A stretch of DNA of 59,370 nucleotides from assembly GCA_011523845.1 (NCBI GenBank), contig WTFV01000272.1, positions 1 through 59,370 of the forward strand, given 5' to 3'. The notes under the pieces were generated by a model that saw only the letters and a program-made list of their open reading frames with translations, made no database searches and was not told the DNA's origin. Shown here one piece after another: positions 16,091 to 25,223 of this stretch. A program made the translations under genes and the position numbers. Position 1 is the stretch's first letter. Each line of letters opens with the position of its first letter. The DNA is from Acidobacteriota bacterium. Its GTDB lineage: Bacteria > Acidobacteriota > Vicinamibacteria > Vicinamibacterales > UBA8438.

Positions 16091-17351
16091 GCGCGAGTGC
16101 TTCGTCTACATCGTACTCCCCGGCGGGACCGAGTTCGTTACCGCCGGACGCTTCCGCATCTCCACGGGGTCGACCGGCGATCCGGCCGGCGCGTTCGTGT
16201 ACGGCCGGCGTTACCGCGAGCTCGCCGACGCCGTGGAGCTCGACCCGGTCGAGCTGCGCCTCGCCGATCGTGTCTACGAGACGGCGCGCATGGAGGGCTT
16301 CTTCGGCGCCATTCGCGACGCGATGCCCGATTCCTGGGGACGGCGAGTCATCGAGCGGCATGCCGGCGCGACCCCTCTCGACGAATTCGACCATCTGCTG
16401 CGGGGACCCGACGATCGCGCCGGTGCGCTCGGTTTCGGCCTCGCGGTCGAGCCTCCCGCTTCCACGCCCGGGTTCGCCGGCACGTTGGAGCTTGCGAGGC
16501 TGCAGAGCGCGGCAGACGCCGTGATTGCCGGCGAGCCGGAGCGTGCCGGCCCGGCGGGTGCGCAGGTCGAAGAGTTCCTGTGGCCCGGCACGTCCCTCGG
16601 CGGCGCCCGGCCCAAGGCCGTCGTGCAGGACGCCGGCGGGCTCTGGATCGCCAAGTTCGGCAGCCGGAACGATCGCTGGAATCACCCGCGGGTAGAGCAC
16701 GGCATGCTTGCGCTCGCTCGGGCCTGCGGCCTGTACGTGGCCGACAGCCGCATCGAGACCGTCGCGGACCGCGACGTGCTGCTGGTCCGCCGCTTCGACC
16801 GCGAGCGGGCCGACACGGGGTACCTGCGTTATCGCATGGTCAGCGCCCTGACGCTGCTGCGGGCCGGCGACAGCCCCGTCGACCGCGCCAACTGGTCCTA
16901 CCTGCTCCTGGCCGACGAGGTCCGTCGCGCCGGCGCCGACCCACGGGCCGACCTTCGGGAATTGTTCGGCCGGATGTGCTTCAACGCCGCCGTCTCGAAT
17001 CTCGACGACCACCCGCGCAATCACGCGATCTTCGCCCCGGACCGCGCCTGGCGCCTGAGCCCGGCGTTCGACCTGACGCCGTCGCCGCTGGTCGCGCAGC
17101 ACCGTCGTGATCTCGCGATGACTTGCGGACGATTCGGCAGGTACGCCAACCGGGCCAACCTGCTGAGCGGTTGCGGCCGGTTCCTGCTGCGGAACGAGGA
17201 AGCCGCGGCCATCTTCGAGCGGATCATCGAAACCGTACGTGCGGAGTGGGACCCGACGATGCGGCACGCCGGTGTCAGCGAGACGGACCGCGGCGCGGTC
17301 CGGAACGCGTTCGTCTACCCCGGCCTGTTCCACGACGCCGAGTGGGGTTAA
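16080..17351 (+). CDS. hipA: HipA-type serine/threonine kinase toxin
   Basis: A 423-aa full-length HipA-family protein. It has the N-terminal Couple_hipA region (residues ~1-105), the Gly-rich ATP loop GGARPK (~175-180), the catalytic loop FNAAVSNLDDHPRNH (~303-317), the metal-binding FDLTPS, and a helical C-terminus. HipA kinases inactivate aminoacyl-tRNA synthetases by phosphorylation and cause growth arrest until neutralised by HipB. The stop is followed by an unrelated minus-strand operon. All key residues seem intact. Confidence 0.9.
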   Translation: MTSERECFVYIVLPGGTEFVTAGRFRISTGSTGDPAGAFVYGRRYRELADAVELDPVELRLADRVYETARMEGFFGAIRDAMPDSWGRRVIERHAGATPLDEFDHLLRGPDDRAGALGFGLAVEPPASTPGFAGTLELARLQSAADAVIAGEPERAGPAGAQVEEFLWPGTSLGGARPKAVVQDAGGLWIAKFGSRNDRWNHPRVEHGMLALARACGLYVADSRIETVADRDVLLVRRFDRERADTGYLRYRMVSALTLLRAGDSPVDRANWSYLLLADEVRRAGADPRADLRELFGRMCFNAAVSNLDDHPRNHAIFAPDRAWRLSPAFDLTPSPLVAQHRRDLAMTCGRFGRYANRANLLSGCGRFLLRNEEAAAIFERIIETVRAEWDPTMRHAGVSETDRGAVRNAFVYPGLFHDAEWG

Positions 17352-17427
17352 CGCCGCCTGCCACGTGCGGGCGGTACGCGCGCACGTCAAATCGCGTATC
17401 TCACAAAATACAAATATCGTCAGGCGT

Positions 17428-18432
17428 TCAGTCTATTGCCACTTCGATGTCCGAATGCCGCTGCAGGCGATCACGCAGAGCGCGGCAATGCGGTCGCAGC
17501 GCCGTCGCGATGTCGTATTGCCGTGACTCGGGCACCAGCACCCACATCGCGAACTGCAACTCCCACCTCCAAGCAATGCGAATGAAATGCCTGCGTGATC
17601 CGTGCAAGAGCCGTCGCAGATCCTGGTAGCCGCCTGGAACCGCGTCGTTCGTGTCATGCAGATCACCTTCCGCCGCCGGAAAGTTCTGCCCCCACGTCCA
17701 GAACAACACCAGAAGTGCCGAATCCTTTGCTCTTTCCGTCACGGCTCCCACGATCTCCCTATAGCGGTCTCGTTGAGCCTGATGACATTCCTGGCGCCAC
17801 ATGGCAAACGGATCGAGAAACACCAAGTCTCGCGAATCCCACCGGCCGATGTTGTCGGCGATGTATCGCTCTCCGTCCGGTTCCGCGGAAACGCAGACTT
17901 CCACGGTTTCGGCGTGAAGCTTCTCCAGCGTCAAGTGGAGAATCCGGCGGGTATCAGGCTCCCGTTCATACAGTTCGATACGATGAGGTCCCGACGCAGA
18001 CGCAAGCCGTTGCGTGTTCAGGGTTGCTGATCCGGCATACCACCCCAAGCCACCGAGATCACTTGGCCACACGCGTAGCGCCCGCTGTGCGGCACGCTGC
18101 TGGTCGTGCAGAAGAACACCATTGTCGTTATCAACTGGATCACATAACATCTTTAGGGATCTCATCCGACGGTCACCGCTCGGAATCCGGTACAAGCCGC
18201 GGCCGGCATGGCACTCATGCACACGGAGGTGGTCACGCCATGGGTCCGCTTGCAGCAAGCTATCGATTACAGCCAGATAGACGGTGTGCTTGACGAGATC
18301 CCCTGCATTGCCGGCATTCTTGTTCTGCCGATTGTGAGGATCGTGGCAATTCGTCCATATCTGCCCCTCCTTGCCTCCGCCCGTTCTCCGTCGCATGACC
18401 GAAACCCCTCCGACCCTCCGACAGCACTTCAC
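17428..18432 (-). CDS. RlmJ-like SAM-dependent methyltransferase
   Basis: A 334-aa protein. After ~30 residues, NAGNAGDLVKHTVYLAVID and HLRVHECHAGRGLYRI match the opening of RlmJ (23S rRNA A2030 N6-methyltransferase): AGN..D..KH...L...L followed by a Gly-rich SAM loop. The catalytic motif appears as LDPFAMW instead of the DPPY/F form, so activity or target may differ. Its ATG overlaps the HEPN gene stop by 4 nt, so it is the last member of a coupled five-gene operon. In this context it may modify RNA or DNA as part of the module. Confidence 0.65.
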   Translation of the reverse strand: MKCCRRVGGVSVMRRRTGGGKEGQIWTNCHDPHNRQNKNAGNAGDLVKHTVYLAVIDSLLQADPWRDHLRVHECHAGRGLYRIPSGDRRMRSLKMLCDPVDNDNGVLLHDQQRAAQRALRVWPSDLGGLGWYAGSATLNTQRLASASGPHRIELYEREPDTRRILHLTLEKLHAETVEVCVSAEPDGERYIADNIGRWDSRDLVFLDPFAMWRQECHQAQRDRYREIVGAVTERAKDSALLVLFWTWGQNFPAAEGDLHDTNDAVPGGYQDLRRLLHGSRRHFIRIAWRWELQFAMWVLVPESRQYDIATALRPHCRALRDRLQRHSDIEVAID

Positions 18433-18896
18433 GCCGGTCGCAATCGGGTCTGAAATATTTCGAAGTCTTGTTCAAACGCCCTGCAGATGCCAGGCGCCTT
18501 GTCCGCCAAGCCCGCTACCTTGTCTGGATCCAGATCCGTGGAGTACGCGTGCCGGAACAGTTGACGGAAGCGGCGTAGCTCGTCCAGCTCCGCCGCGGTC
18601 GCATCCGACAGTAGCGCCGGACGGATACCCCGTATTTCGAGCCGCATGCGTCTGATCAGGTCCGCGTGATACCTGGCATCGTCGATCCGGTTCTCGAAGA
18701 ATCGAGCGACCTCGTCGAACAACTGCTCGAACGCACCGTAGAAGTTGTGGAGCTGGTAGCCCATGCTGTCGACCTCTGCAGCGACACTCTGATCGAACGT
18801 ACGCCGGCGTTCCTCAATGCGGTCGCGTACGCGCCGGATGTCCCAGCAGCGTGCTCTCAGCGCGGCATCGAGAACGGAGAAGGTTCCCTCATCCAT
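18429..18896 (-). CDS. hepT: HEPN (HepT-like) ribonuclease toxin
   Basis: A 155-aa all-helical protein. Near residues 111-118 it carries RQLFRHAY, an exact RX4HXY motif (Arg111, His116, Tyr118), which is the RNase active site of HepT toxins and the tyrosine that MntA-type antitoxins modify. It overlaps the upstream MNT gene by 8 nt and the downstream methyltransferase by 4 nt. The pairing with an MNT protein supports a type VII HepT/MntA toxin-antitoxin. Confidence 0.75.
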   Translation of the reverse strand: MDEGTFSVLDAALRARCWDIRRVRDRIEERRRTFDQSVAAEVDSMGYQLHNFYGAFEQLFDEVARFFENRIDDARYHADLIRRMRLEIRGIRPALLSDATAAELDELRRFRQLFRHAYSTDLDPDKVAGLADKAPGICRAFEQDFEIFQTRLRPA

Positions 18897-19269
18897 ACAC
18901 TCTGACTCCGCAACGGATGAAAGAATCGGGGGCCGGATGCCGATCGAGGTCGATGACGTCCACGGTCCTGCCGGTCGCGTCTTCCAGCGCCTTCATGACG
19001 TCGAGCACGGCGTCGGAGCAACCACCCACCGCCACATCGACATCCGACGATTCTCGCCAGAGGTCGGGTGATCGTAACGACCCGACGACGTATGCGCGCT
19101 GAACCCCGAGCGACTGGCCGATGTCGAATAAGGCCTGCCGGACGCGCGGCAACAACTCGGCTTGCTCGGCAGCCAGCCGCCGCCGTCGATCCCGTATCGC
19201 CTTGTCGCGGACGCTGGTGTCGAAAAGGGCAGCGTGCGTCGGCCCCGATCCAGCTTGTCTGGCACTCAT
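18889..19269 (-). CDS. mntA: MNT-type minimal nucleotidyltransferase (MntA-like antitoxin)
   Basis: About 126 aa. The nucleotidyltransferase motif VVGSLRSPDLWRESSDVDVA (residues ~61-80) gives GS (63-64) and DxD (76, 78). There are 11 residues between GS and the first Asp instead of the usual 10. A basic N-terminal helix precedes it. The ATG at 19269 overlaps the stop of the PD-(D/E)xK gene (ATGA). In known pairs this protein neutralises HepT by adding AMP to its tyrosine. Confidence 0.75.
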   Translation of the reverse strand: MSARQAGSGPTHAALFDTSVRDKAIRDRRRRLAAEQAELLPRVRQALFDIGQSLGVQRAYVVGSLRSPDLWRESSDVDVAVGGCSDAVLDVMKALEDATGRTVDVIDLDRHPAPDSFIRCGVRVYG

Positions 19270-19796
19270 GACGTTGTCCCAGTGTTTCGAGCACCTGTAC
19301 TGACACGATTGACAGGATAGTCCGGCAGACTCCGGTTCCACGACTCGAGATTGAAGACACCACACGCACGCACTATCTCACGAGACCATGGCCGGCCATC
19401 CGGCCCGCGTTGCGGCAGAATCCGCGCCAGAGCGTCCGTCCGGGCCAACAACTGTGCCGCATCCAACGTGTCCAGAGCAATGAGCACGCGGTAGTCTATC
19501 GGCTTTTCGGCACGCCGTGATGCCCATTCGTAGAGAAACGAATCGCGGTACTTGTATTTGAGATCTTCATCGAGCTCGCCGCTGCGCAGCTTCGTGGCAA
19601 ACTCGGTACGGCTTCTCGGAGTCGCGCGAGGATGCTGGGGATCTTTCAATTCGACGAACAAATAGTGGTCCGACAACTCAACGACGAAGTCCACGGCCTT
19701 CATGCAGTGACTCAGTCGATGGCCAGGATCATCGAACCTTCGTGCACGTATGGCGCCCCTGAAATCGATCTGCAAGTCCCGCTCAGTGAAGGTCAT
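19266..19796 (-). CDS. PD-(D/E)xK nuclease-like protein
   Basis: About 176 aa, with the start at MTFTERDLQI. The segment AVDFVVELSDHYLFVELKDP gives Asp36, then Glu49-Leu-Lys51, a PD-(D/E)xK catalytic core. It overlaps the AAA15 ATPase gene by 14 nt and the MNT gene by 4 nt. ATPase plus small nuclease gene pairs are common in antiphage modules. The family is not one I can name. It could be an effector nuclease licensed by the ATPase. Confidence 0.6.
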   Translation of the reverse strand: MTFTERDLQIDFRGAIRARRFDDPGHRLSHCMKAVDFVVELSDHYLFVELKDPQHPRATPRSRTEFATKLRSGELDEDLKYKYRDSFLYEWASRRAEKPIDYRVLIALDTLDAAQLLARTDALARILPQRGPDGRPWSREIVRACGVFNLESWNRSLPDYPVNRVSTGARNTGTTS

Positions 19797-20829
19797 TCTC
19801 ACCACCGCCCAGGCTTCGCTCGATCTCCCGGTCGTAGAGATCGCTGAAGGTGTCGGCAATCGCGTTCGGGTGAATGTCCCGATAGCTGCGCGTTGTTTCG
19901 CAGCCGATCTCACCCGTCACCTCATTCTGATAGAAGGCATGATACGCAACCTTGTCGGCGGATGTGGTGCGAAGGTCGAGCTCCTTGAGGATGACGTAGT
20001 CGTGGGTCGCGAGGAAGACCTGTACGCCCTTGCGCTGCAACTCCAGCACGACTTGCATGACGATGCCGAACAGCTTCGGGTTCAGGTTCGTCTCCGGCTC
20101 GTCCCAGAAGAGCACGGAATCGGGCTGCAGCGTGCCGTTCCGTATCAGGAGCCACAGCAATGCCAGCTTGCGGACCCCCTCGGCCAGCAGAGAGAATTCG
20201 AGATCCCCCTGTTCGCTGCGCAAGAAAAACTCCTCGCCCTCAACCGCAACCTCGCCATCGATGGCCTTCCGCAGACTCGCCAGGAGATCCTCACGATCGC
20301 CATCAATTGGACCGCGTAACGCCGGCAGATACGCCCTGTCCAGGATGTCCCTGTAGACCTCCTCGAAGTGGATTTCACGCTTCGCGTAGAGCGATCGGAA
20401 GCCGGGCGCGTTGGAGAGCATCTCCTTTACGGGGACATAGACGCTCTCCACTGGAAGCCAGTCTCCAGCATTCCGGTCGGGTTCGTCGGTCGTGAACGTC
20501 GACGGGCGCAACGAGACAGGCCGCGGGTTGCTCTCGAAGGATGATTCCAGCCCCAGGGAGCCACGTTCGACTTTCGCCGTCGCCCCTCCGGAATCACCCG
20601 ACCGCCTGACAAGGCGCCCCGGCCTCCGACCGGAAGGCAGGAAGACACGAACCAACTTGCTGGTGAAATCACCTTCGCCTCGGGAATCGCACGCGGCGTA
20701 GCACACCTTCATCAGGTGTGTCTTGCCAGTGCCGTTGGCGCCGATGAGGACGTTGACGCCGGGACACAGGTCGAGCTTCAGGCTCCTGAAGGCGGTGAAG
20801 TTCTCAAGCTCGACCCGCGTCAACGCCAT
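19783..20829 (-). CDS. AAA15/OLD-like ATPase
   Basis: About 348 aa. The N-terminus is the SMC/ABC-like RVELENFTAFRSLKLDL, followed by Walker A GANGTGKT (residues ~30-37). The C-terminal half has an LLAEGVRKLALLWLL signature-like stretch, Walker B VLFWDEPETNLNP and a THD switch (LATHDY). This domain order is that of AAA15/AAA21 ATPases that drive many defence systems such as PARIS, Septu-like and OLD modules. The ATG at 20829 starts it 50 nt after the tricorn peptidase stop, so read-through from that gene is possible. Confidence 0.85.
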   Translation of the reverse strand: MALTRVELENFTAFRSLKLDLCPGVNVLIGANGTGKTHLMKVCYAACDSRGEGDFTSKLVRVFLPSGRRPGRLVRRSGDSGGATAKVERGSLGLESSFESNPRPVSLRPSTFTTDEPDRNAGDWLPVESVYVPVKEMLSNAPGFRSLYAKREIHFEEVYRDILDRAYLPALRGPIDGDREDLLASLRKAIDGEVAVEGEEFFLRSEQGDLEFSLLAEGVRKLALLWLLIRNGTLQPDSVLFWDEPETNLNPKLFGIVMQVVLELQRKGVQVFLATHDYVILKELDLRTTSADKVAYHAFYQNEVTGEIGCETTRSYRDIHPNAIADTFSDLYDREIERSLGGGENDLH

Positions 20830-20879
20830 TGGCTTTCCCGTCGAGACCGCATCGGTGCGTCTCTTCCGCCCGCGCTCGC

Positions 20880-23800
20880 CTACGGCGTCTTCACCGGCGG
20901 GGCCGGGCGCTCGGGCAGCGCCTTCGGGTCCTCCCGCATCATCCGCAGCACCTCCTCGACAGCCCGCTCGAGCTGCGGGTCGCGGCCGGCGATGACCGAA
21001 CGCGGGTCGTTGTCGACCTCGATGTCCGGCTCCACGCCGACGTTCTCGACCACCCAGCTTCCGTCGGCGCCGTTGGTGCCGAACTGCGGGACGTTGACCG
21101 AGCCGCCGTCGAGGAGCGGGCCGTGGCTGGTGATGCCGATGACGCCGCCCCACGAGCGCTTGCCGATGAGGGGGCCGAGCCCGGCCTCGCGGAAGCGATA
21201 GGGGAAGATGTCGCCGTCGGAAGCGGAGTCCTCGTCGAGGATGCAGACGAGGTGGCCGTGGAACGCCACGGCCGGGTAGGTGCCCGGCGTGTCGTAGGTC
21301 CGCGCGAAGCTGGTGCCGAGGACGCGGCGGCCGAGACGCTCGATGAGCATCTGCGAGACGTTGCCGCCCCCGTTGCCGCGCACGTCGATGACCAGGCCCT
21401 CCTTGCGGACCTGCCCGTAGAACCACTTGACGAACTCCTGGATCCCCTGCGCGCCCATGTCGGGGACGTGCAGGTAGCCGACGCGGCCGTCGGTCATCTC
21501 CGACACCTTGCGGCGGTTGGCCTCGACCTCGGCCAGGTAGCGCAGGCTGCGCTCCTCGGTGACGGGGGTGAACGCGACCTCGCGCGCACCCTCGAAGGTC
21601 GGCTCGGCGTTCAGGGTAAAGCGCACGGGCCGGTCGGCGCGATGCAGCAGCACCCGATAGGGGTTGTCGGTCCCGAGCAGCTCCTCGCCGTCGATCGCGA
21701 GCACGTAGTCGCCCTCGCGCGCGTCGACGCCGATCTCGGTGAGCGGCGCCCGGTAGCGCGGCTCCTCGTTGTGGCCGGTGAAGATCTCGGCGATGCGGTA
21801 GCGCCCGGCCGCCGCATCAAGCTCGAAGACGGCGCCCGGCAGGGCGACCTCCGGCCGGTCGGGGGTCTCCCAGTCGCCGCCGGCGATGTAGGCGTGGCTG
21901 ACGTTGAGCTCGGCCACCATCTCGCCGATGACGTAGTTCAGGTCGGAGCGATGGGCGACGTGCTCCAGCAGCGGCCGGTACCGGTCGCGCAGCGCCTTCC
22001 AGTCGTAGCCGTGCATGTTCTCGACGTAGAAGAAGTCGCGGAACCGCCGCCAGACCTCGTCGAAGATCTGCGCCCATTCCTCGGCCGGCACGCGGTCGAC
22101 CATCAGCCCGCGGGTGGACACCGCCGTGGCGTCGCCGCCGCCCGCCGGGTAGACGTTCCAGGCGCCGCCTTCGCGCACCAGCACCTTCTCGCCGTCGCGC
22201 GACACGGCGTAACCGCCGATGCCCGAGGCGATGGTCGACGTCTCGCGGTCCTCGAACGTGAAGCGCTGCAGGGCCGCCCGTACGTCCCCGGCACGGCCGT
22301 AGTACTGCGCGCCGGCGCGGATGAAGAACACGCCGTCCGCCGCCCCGCTCAGGCCGACGTAGTTGTCGAACGTCACCGGCAGCCGCACGACGCGCCGGGA
22401 CAAACCGTCGAACTCGATGACGACGGCATCCTCCCCATCCCCATCACTCTCATCGTCGTCGCCTTCCGCGTCCTCGTTCGCATCCGATTCCTCGCCAGGC
22501 GCGTCGCTGTCTTCCGCGTCGTCGTCCACCGTCACCTCTACCTCGTCGCTCTCCGGCGGCAGCGGATGGGCCACGTCCTTCCGTAGCGCCAGCGCGTAGA
22601 TGCCCGTCTCGCGGTCGACCAGGTAGTTCCACTCGAACGAGCCGAGCTGCGGCGCGAACTGCCGGTCCGACAGGTAGTAGAGATAGTCGCCGTCCGGGTC
22701 CCACGCCGGGTTCCACTCGTGGAAGAGCTCGTCGGTAATCCGGTGCAGCGTGCGGTCGGCCAGGCTCCAGACCCAGATGGAGCTGAACTCGGTGGGGTCG
22801 GTCATCGAGAACGCCAGGTAGCCTCCGCGGGGCGACCAGACGTAGTCGCGCAGCGGGCCGCGCGCCTCGTCCGCGACCTCGACGACCTCCTTCGTCTCCA
22901 CGTCGATGACGTGGAGCTTGCCGTCCTTGTCGCCGAAGGCGAGGTGCTTGCCGGTCGGCGACCACTCCGGCGCATAGAGCATCGCCTGCCCGCCGCTGGT
23001 GAGCTGCTCCGGCTCGCCGGAGCCGTCCTGGGCGACGAGCCAGATCTCGTCCTCGCCGGTGGCATCCGACACGTACGCGATGCGGCGGCCGTCCGGAGAC
23101 CAGCGCGCCCACTTGTCGTGGGCCGACGAACTGCGGGTCAGGTTGCGGGTGGGGCCGTTCTCGATGGGCGCGGTGAAGACGTCGCCGCGGGCCACGAAGA
23201 GCGCCCGCTCGCCCTTCGGGCTCAGCTCCGCGTCCTCGATCAGGTCCGCCGCGGGCACCCGCGCCGGCCGCATCGCGAGGCCGTCGTCCGGCACCGTGAC
23301 CGAGATGGGCCGCGACACTCCGTCGCCTATCGAGTAGATCTGCAGCTCGCCGTTCAGCTCGTAGACGATGCGGTCGGCGCCGTCGTCGCCCGGCCAGCGC
23401 GCGTCCCAGGTATCGCTGTCGGTGCGCTGCGTCGTCTCGCGCGAGGCGAGGTCGTAGCTGTACAGGTTCAGCGTGCCGTCGCGGTCCGAGGTGAAGTAGA
23501 TCGCGTTGCCGATCCACATCGGGTCGCGGTCGGCGCGCCGGTGCGTGGTCACGCGCTCGACCACGTGGGTCTCGCGATCGAAGATGTAGAGCTCCTGCGC
23601 CCAGCCCCCCTCGTAGCGCTTCCAGGTCCGGAAGTCGCGGAACAGCGGCGAGTAGACGACGCGCGTGCCGTCGGGCGACAGGTCCCCCGCCCCGGACTCG
23701 GGCATCGGTAGCGGGACCGGGAGCCCTCCGTCGGCCGACGCCAGGAACAGCCGGCTGTCGGACAGGTCCGTGCTGTAGCGGAGCGATCGGAACAGGACCG

Positions 23801-24206
23801 CCCGCCCGTCGGGCGACCAGTCGTAGACCTGGTTGTCGTAGCCCCAGCGCGGCGCCAGCGGACCGCGCGCCGGATACCAGGTGAGCTGCCGCGGCACGCC
23901 GCCCGACGCGGGAATCACGTAGACCTGCTCGTCCCCGTCGTACTGCCCGGTGAAGGCGATGCGCGAGCCGTCGGGAGAGAATCGCGGGAACAGCTCCAGG
24001 CCGGGATGAGCGGTCAGCCGGGTCGCCAGACCACCCGCGGTGGAAGCCAGCCAGAGATCGCCGGCGTAGGTGAATACCACCCGGTCTCCGTGGATGTCCG
24101 GGAAGCGCAGCAGCTTCGTCTGCGCAGACGCCGGTATCGCCGCTCCCGCGGCTACGACCACAGCGATGACGCCCGCCGCCAGCATCGTGGAGGTTCGTCG
24201 AAGCAT
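20880..24206 (-). CDS. Tricorn protease-like S41 peptidase, exported
   Basis: About 1108 aa. A signal peptide (MLRRTSTMLAAGVIAVVVAA...ASA) is followed by TolB/WD40-like propeller repeats (recurring FSPDGSRIAF and WSPDGRR-type motifs). An acidic Glu/Asp linker near residues 580-600 precedes a tricorn C1-like helical domain, a PDZ domain and an S41 protease core with GNGGGNVSQ and DEDSASDGDIFPYRF (catalytic Ser in ASDGD). The start has AGGAGA upstream. Such proteins process oligopeptides in the periplasm and are common in Acidobacteriota. The full-length core appears intact. Confidence 0.9.
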   Translation of the reverse strand: MLRRTSTMLAAGVIAVVVAAGAAIPASAQTKLLRFPDIHGDRVVFTYAGDLWLASTAGGLATRLTAHPGLELFPRFSPDGSRIAFTGQYDGDEQVYVIPASGGVPRQLTWYPARGPLAPRWGYDNQVYDWSPDGRAVLFRSLRYSTDLSDSRLFLASADGGLPVPLPMPESGAGDLSPDGTRVVYSPLFRDFRTWKRYEGGWAQELYIFDRETHVVERVTTHRRADRDPMWIGNAIYFTSDRDGTLNLYSYDLASRETTQRTDSDTWDARWPGDDGADRIVYELNGELQIYSIGDGVSRPISVTVPDDGLAMRPARVPAADLIEDAELSPKGERALFVARGDVFTAPIENGPTRNLTRSSSAHDKWARWSPDGRRIAYVSDATGEDEIWLVAQDGSGEPEQLTSGGQAMLYAPEWSPTGKHLAFGDKDGKLHVIDVETKEVVEVADEARGPLRDYVWSPRGGYLAFSMTDPTEFSSIWVWSLADRTLHRITDELFHEWNPAWDPDGDYLYYLSDRQFAPQLGSFEWNYLVDRETGIYALALRKDVAHPLPPESDEVEVTVDDDAEDSDAPGEESDANEDAEGDDDESDGDGEDAVVIEFDGLSRRVVRLPVTFDNYVGLSGAADGVFFIRAGAQYYGRAGDVRAALQRFTFEDRETSTIASGIGGYAVSRDGEKVLVREGGAWNVYPAGGGDATAVSTRGLMVDRVPAEEWAQIFDEVWRRFRDFFYVENMHGYDWKALRDRYRPLLEHVAHRSDLNYVIGEMVAELNVSHAYIAGGDWETPDRPEVALPGAVFELDAAAGRYRIAEIFTGHNEEPRYRAPLTEIGVDAREGDYVLAIDGEELLGTDNPYRVLLHRADRPVRFTLNAEPTFEGAREVAFTPVTEERSLRYLAEVEANRRKVSEMTDGRVGYLHVPDMGAQGIQEFVKWFYGQVRKEGLVIDVRGNGGGNVSQMLIERLGRRVLGTSFARTYDTPGTYPAVAFHGHLVCILDEDSASDGDIFPYRFREAGLGPLIGKRSWGGVIGITSHGPLLDGGSVNVPQFGTNGADGSWVVENVGVEPDIEVDNDPRSVIAGRDPQLERAVEEVLRMMREDPKALPERPAPPVKTP

Positions 24207-24427
24207 GTCTCTTTCTCCTGACCTGAAACCGTCGCCCGCGGCACCGCCTTCCGCCCAACCAGGCCCGCCCGGCTGTCCTGCGCCGTTCTGCGGCAGACCG
24301 CCCCGGCGGGGTGACAGTTGCTCCCGGCCGCCGGCAATCGCCCGACGGCAATCGCCCGACGCTCCAATAACTACTGTCGGCACTTCCGGTCGTCGCTTGC
24401 ACACCTGCATCGCCGGGCGGCGTCGAC

Positions 24428-24817
24428 TCACCGAGTCGCCCGGCGGTGAAGACGCAGATCGGGAACCCGCTCGAAATCGCCGTCGAGCGTGTACACGGCG
24501 CACCCGTGCTGCATCGCCAACGCCGCCGTAATCGAGTCCGCGAATCCGATCAGGACGCCTGCCCGACTCAGATCGCGCCTGATGCGGCCGACCAGCTTCC
24601 AGGTCTCGCGGTCGACCTCGAAGCAGCGCAGGGCATCGACGTGATCGAGCAGGGTGTCGAACTCGCGGCGTGACCGCGACCCGTGCAACAGTTCCGCGAG
24701 CACGGGCCCGACCATCACGATCTCCCTTGCGTCGTAGAGACGCCAGAACTCCGTCGACTCGCCGGACTCGGGCCGCCGCTGGGCGTTGATCCAGATCGAC
24801 GTATCGGCGATGACCAT
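24428..24817 (-). CDS. vapC: VapC-type PIN ribonuclease toxin
   Basis: A 129-aa PIN-domain protein. The acidic residues are visible as MVIADTSIWI (Asp5), VLAELLHG (Glu), GFADSITAALA (Asp) and TLDGDF (Asp). It lies 7 nt downstream of a ribbon-helix-helix antitoxin gene on the same strand, the usual VapBC order. It would cleave RNA, commonly tRNA or rRNA. Confidence 0.88.
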   Translation of the reverse strand: MVIADTSIWINAQRRPESGESTEFWRLYDAREIVMVGPVLAELLHGSRSRREFDTLLDHVDALRCFEVDRETWKLVGRIRRDLSRAGVLIGFADSITAALAMQHGCAVYTLDGDFERVPDLRLHRRATR

Positions 24818-24824
24818 GCCCTCC

Positions 24825-25052
24825 TCAGGTCAGGCTGTCGAGGAACCGCTCGCGCCGCCGATCGGCCTCCCCGGCCTCACGTCTCACGTCGGCCGTCCGC
24901 ATCCCGGACCACGCGGCCTTGAGCGCGTCCAGCTTCCTGCGCCGCAGGTACTCCTCGGCTGCCTCGTTGAGGGCAGCACTTCTGGACCGCGCACCGGTGG
25001 CCTGGACCAGTTCCGCCAGCACGCGCGGATCGATGCTGACCGTTGTACGCAT
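24825..25052 (-). CDS. vapB: VapB-type ribbon-helix-helix antitoxin
   Basis: About 75 aa. The N-terminus MRTTVSIDPRVLAELVQATG is a ribbon-helix-helix DNA-binding fold, followed by SRSAALNEAAEEYLRRRKLD and a charged toxin-binding tail. It precedes the VapC gene by 7 nt. Start at ATG 25052, or at GTG three bases upstream. Confidence 0.85.
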   Translation of the reverse strand: MRTTVSIDPRVLAELVQATGARSRSAALNEAAEEYLRRRKLDALKAAWSGMRTADVRREAGEADRRRERFLDSLT

Positions 25053-25060
25053 CACACTGC

Positions 25061-25088
25061 CTCATCACCGAATCTCATCACCACTATA
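25061..25088 (-). promoter_or_regulatory. Candidate vapBC promoter with 9-bp direct repeats
   Basis: On the minus strand TATAGT (25088-25083) is a fair -10. Just downstream are two copies of GGTGATGAG (plus-strand CTCATCACC at 25061-25069 and 25074-25082), 13 bp apart. Spaced short repeats are a typical site for ribbon-helix-helix dimers. No convincing -35 is visible. Confidence 0.4.
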
Positions 25089-25223
25089 CATCCGGCTGTG
25101 AATAACGCCACACCGAAGGCGGCCCGCGGGAGCCGGCCACACGATTGGGGGAAGACGACACGGACGGCGGCCGCGGCCGCCGCTGCCAACACGGGGAGGC
25201 GGCCGGGCGGGCGGCCCGGCGGG

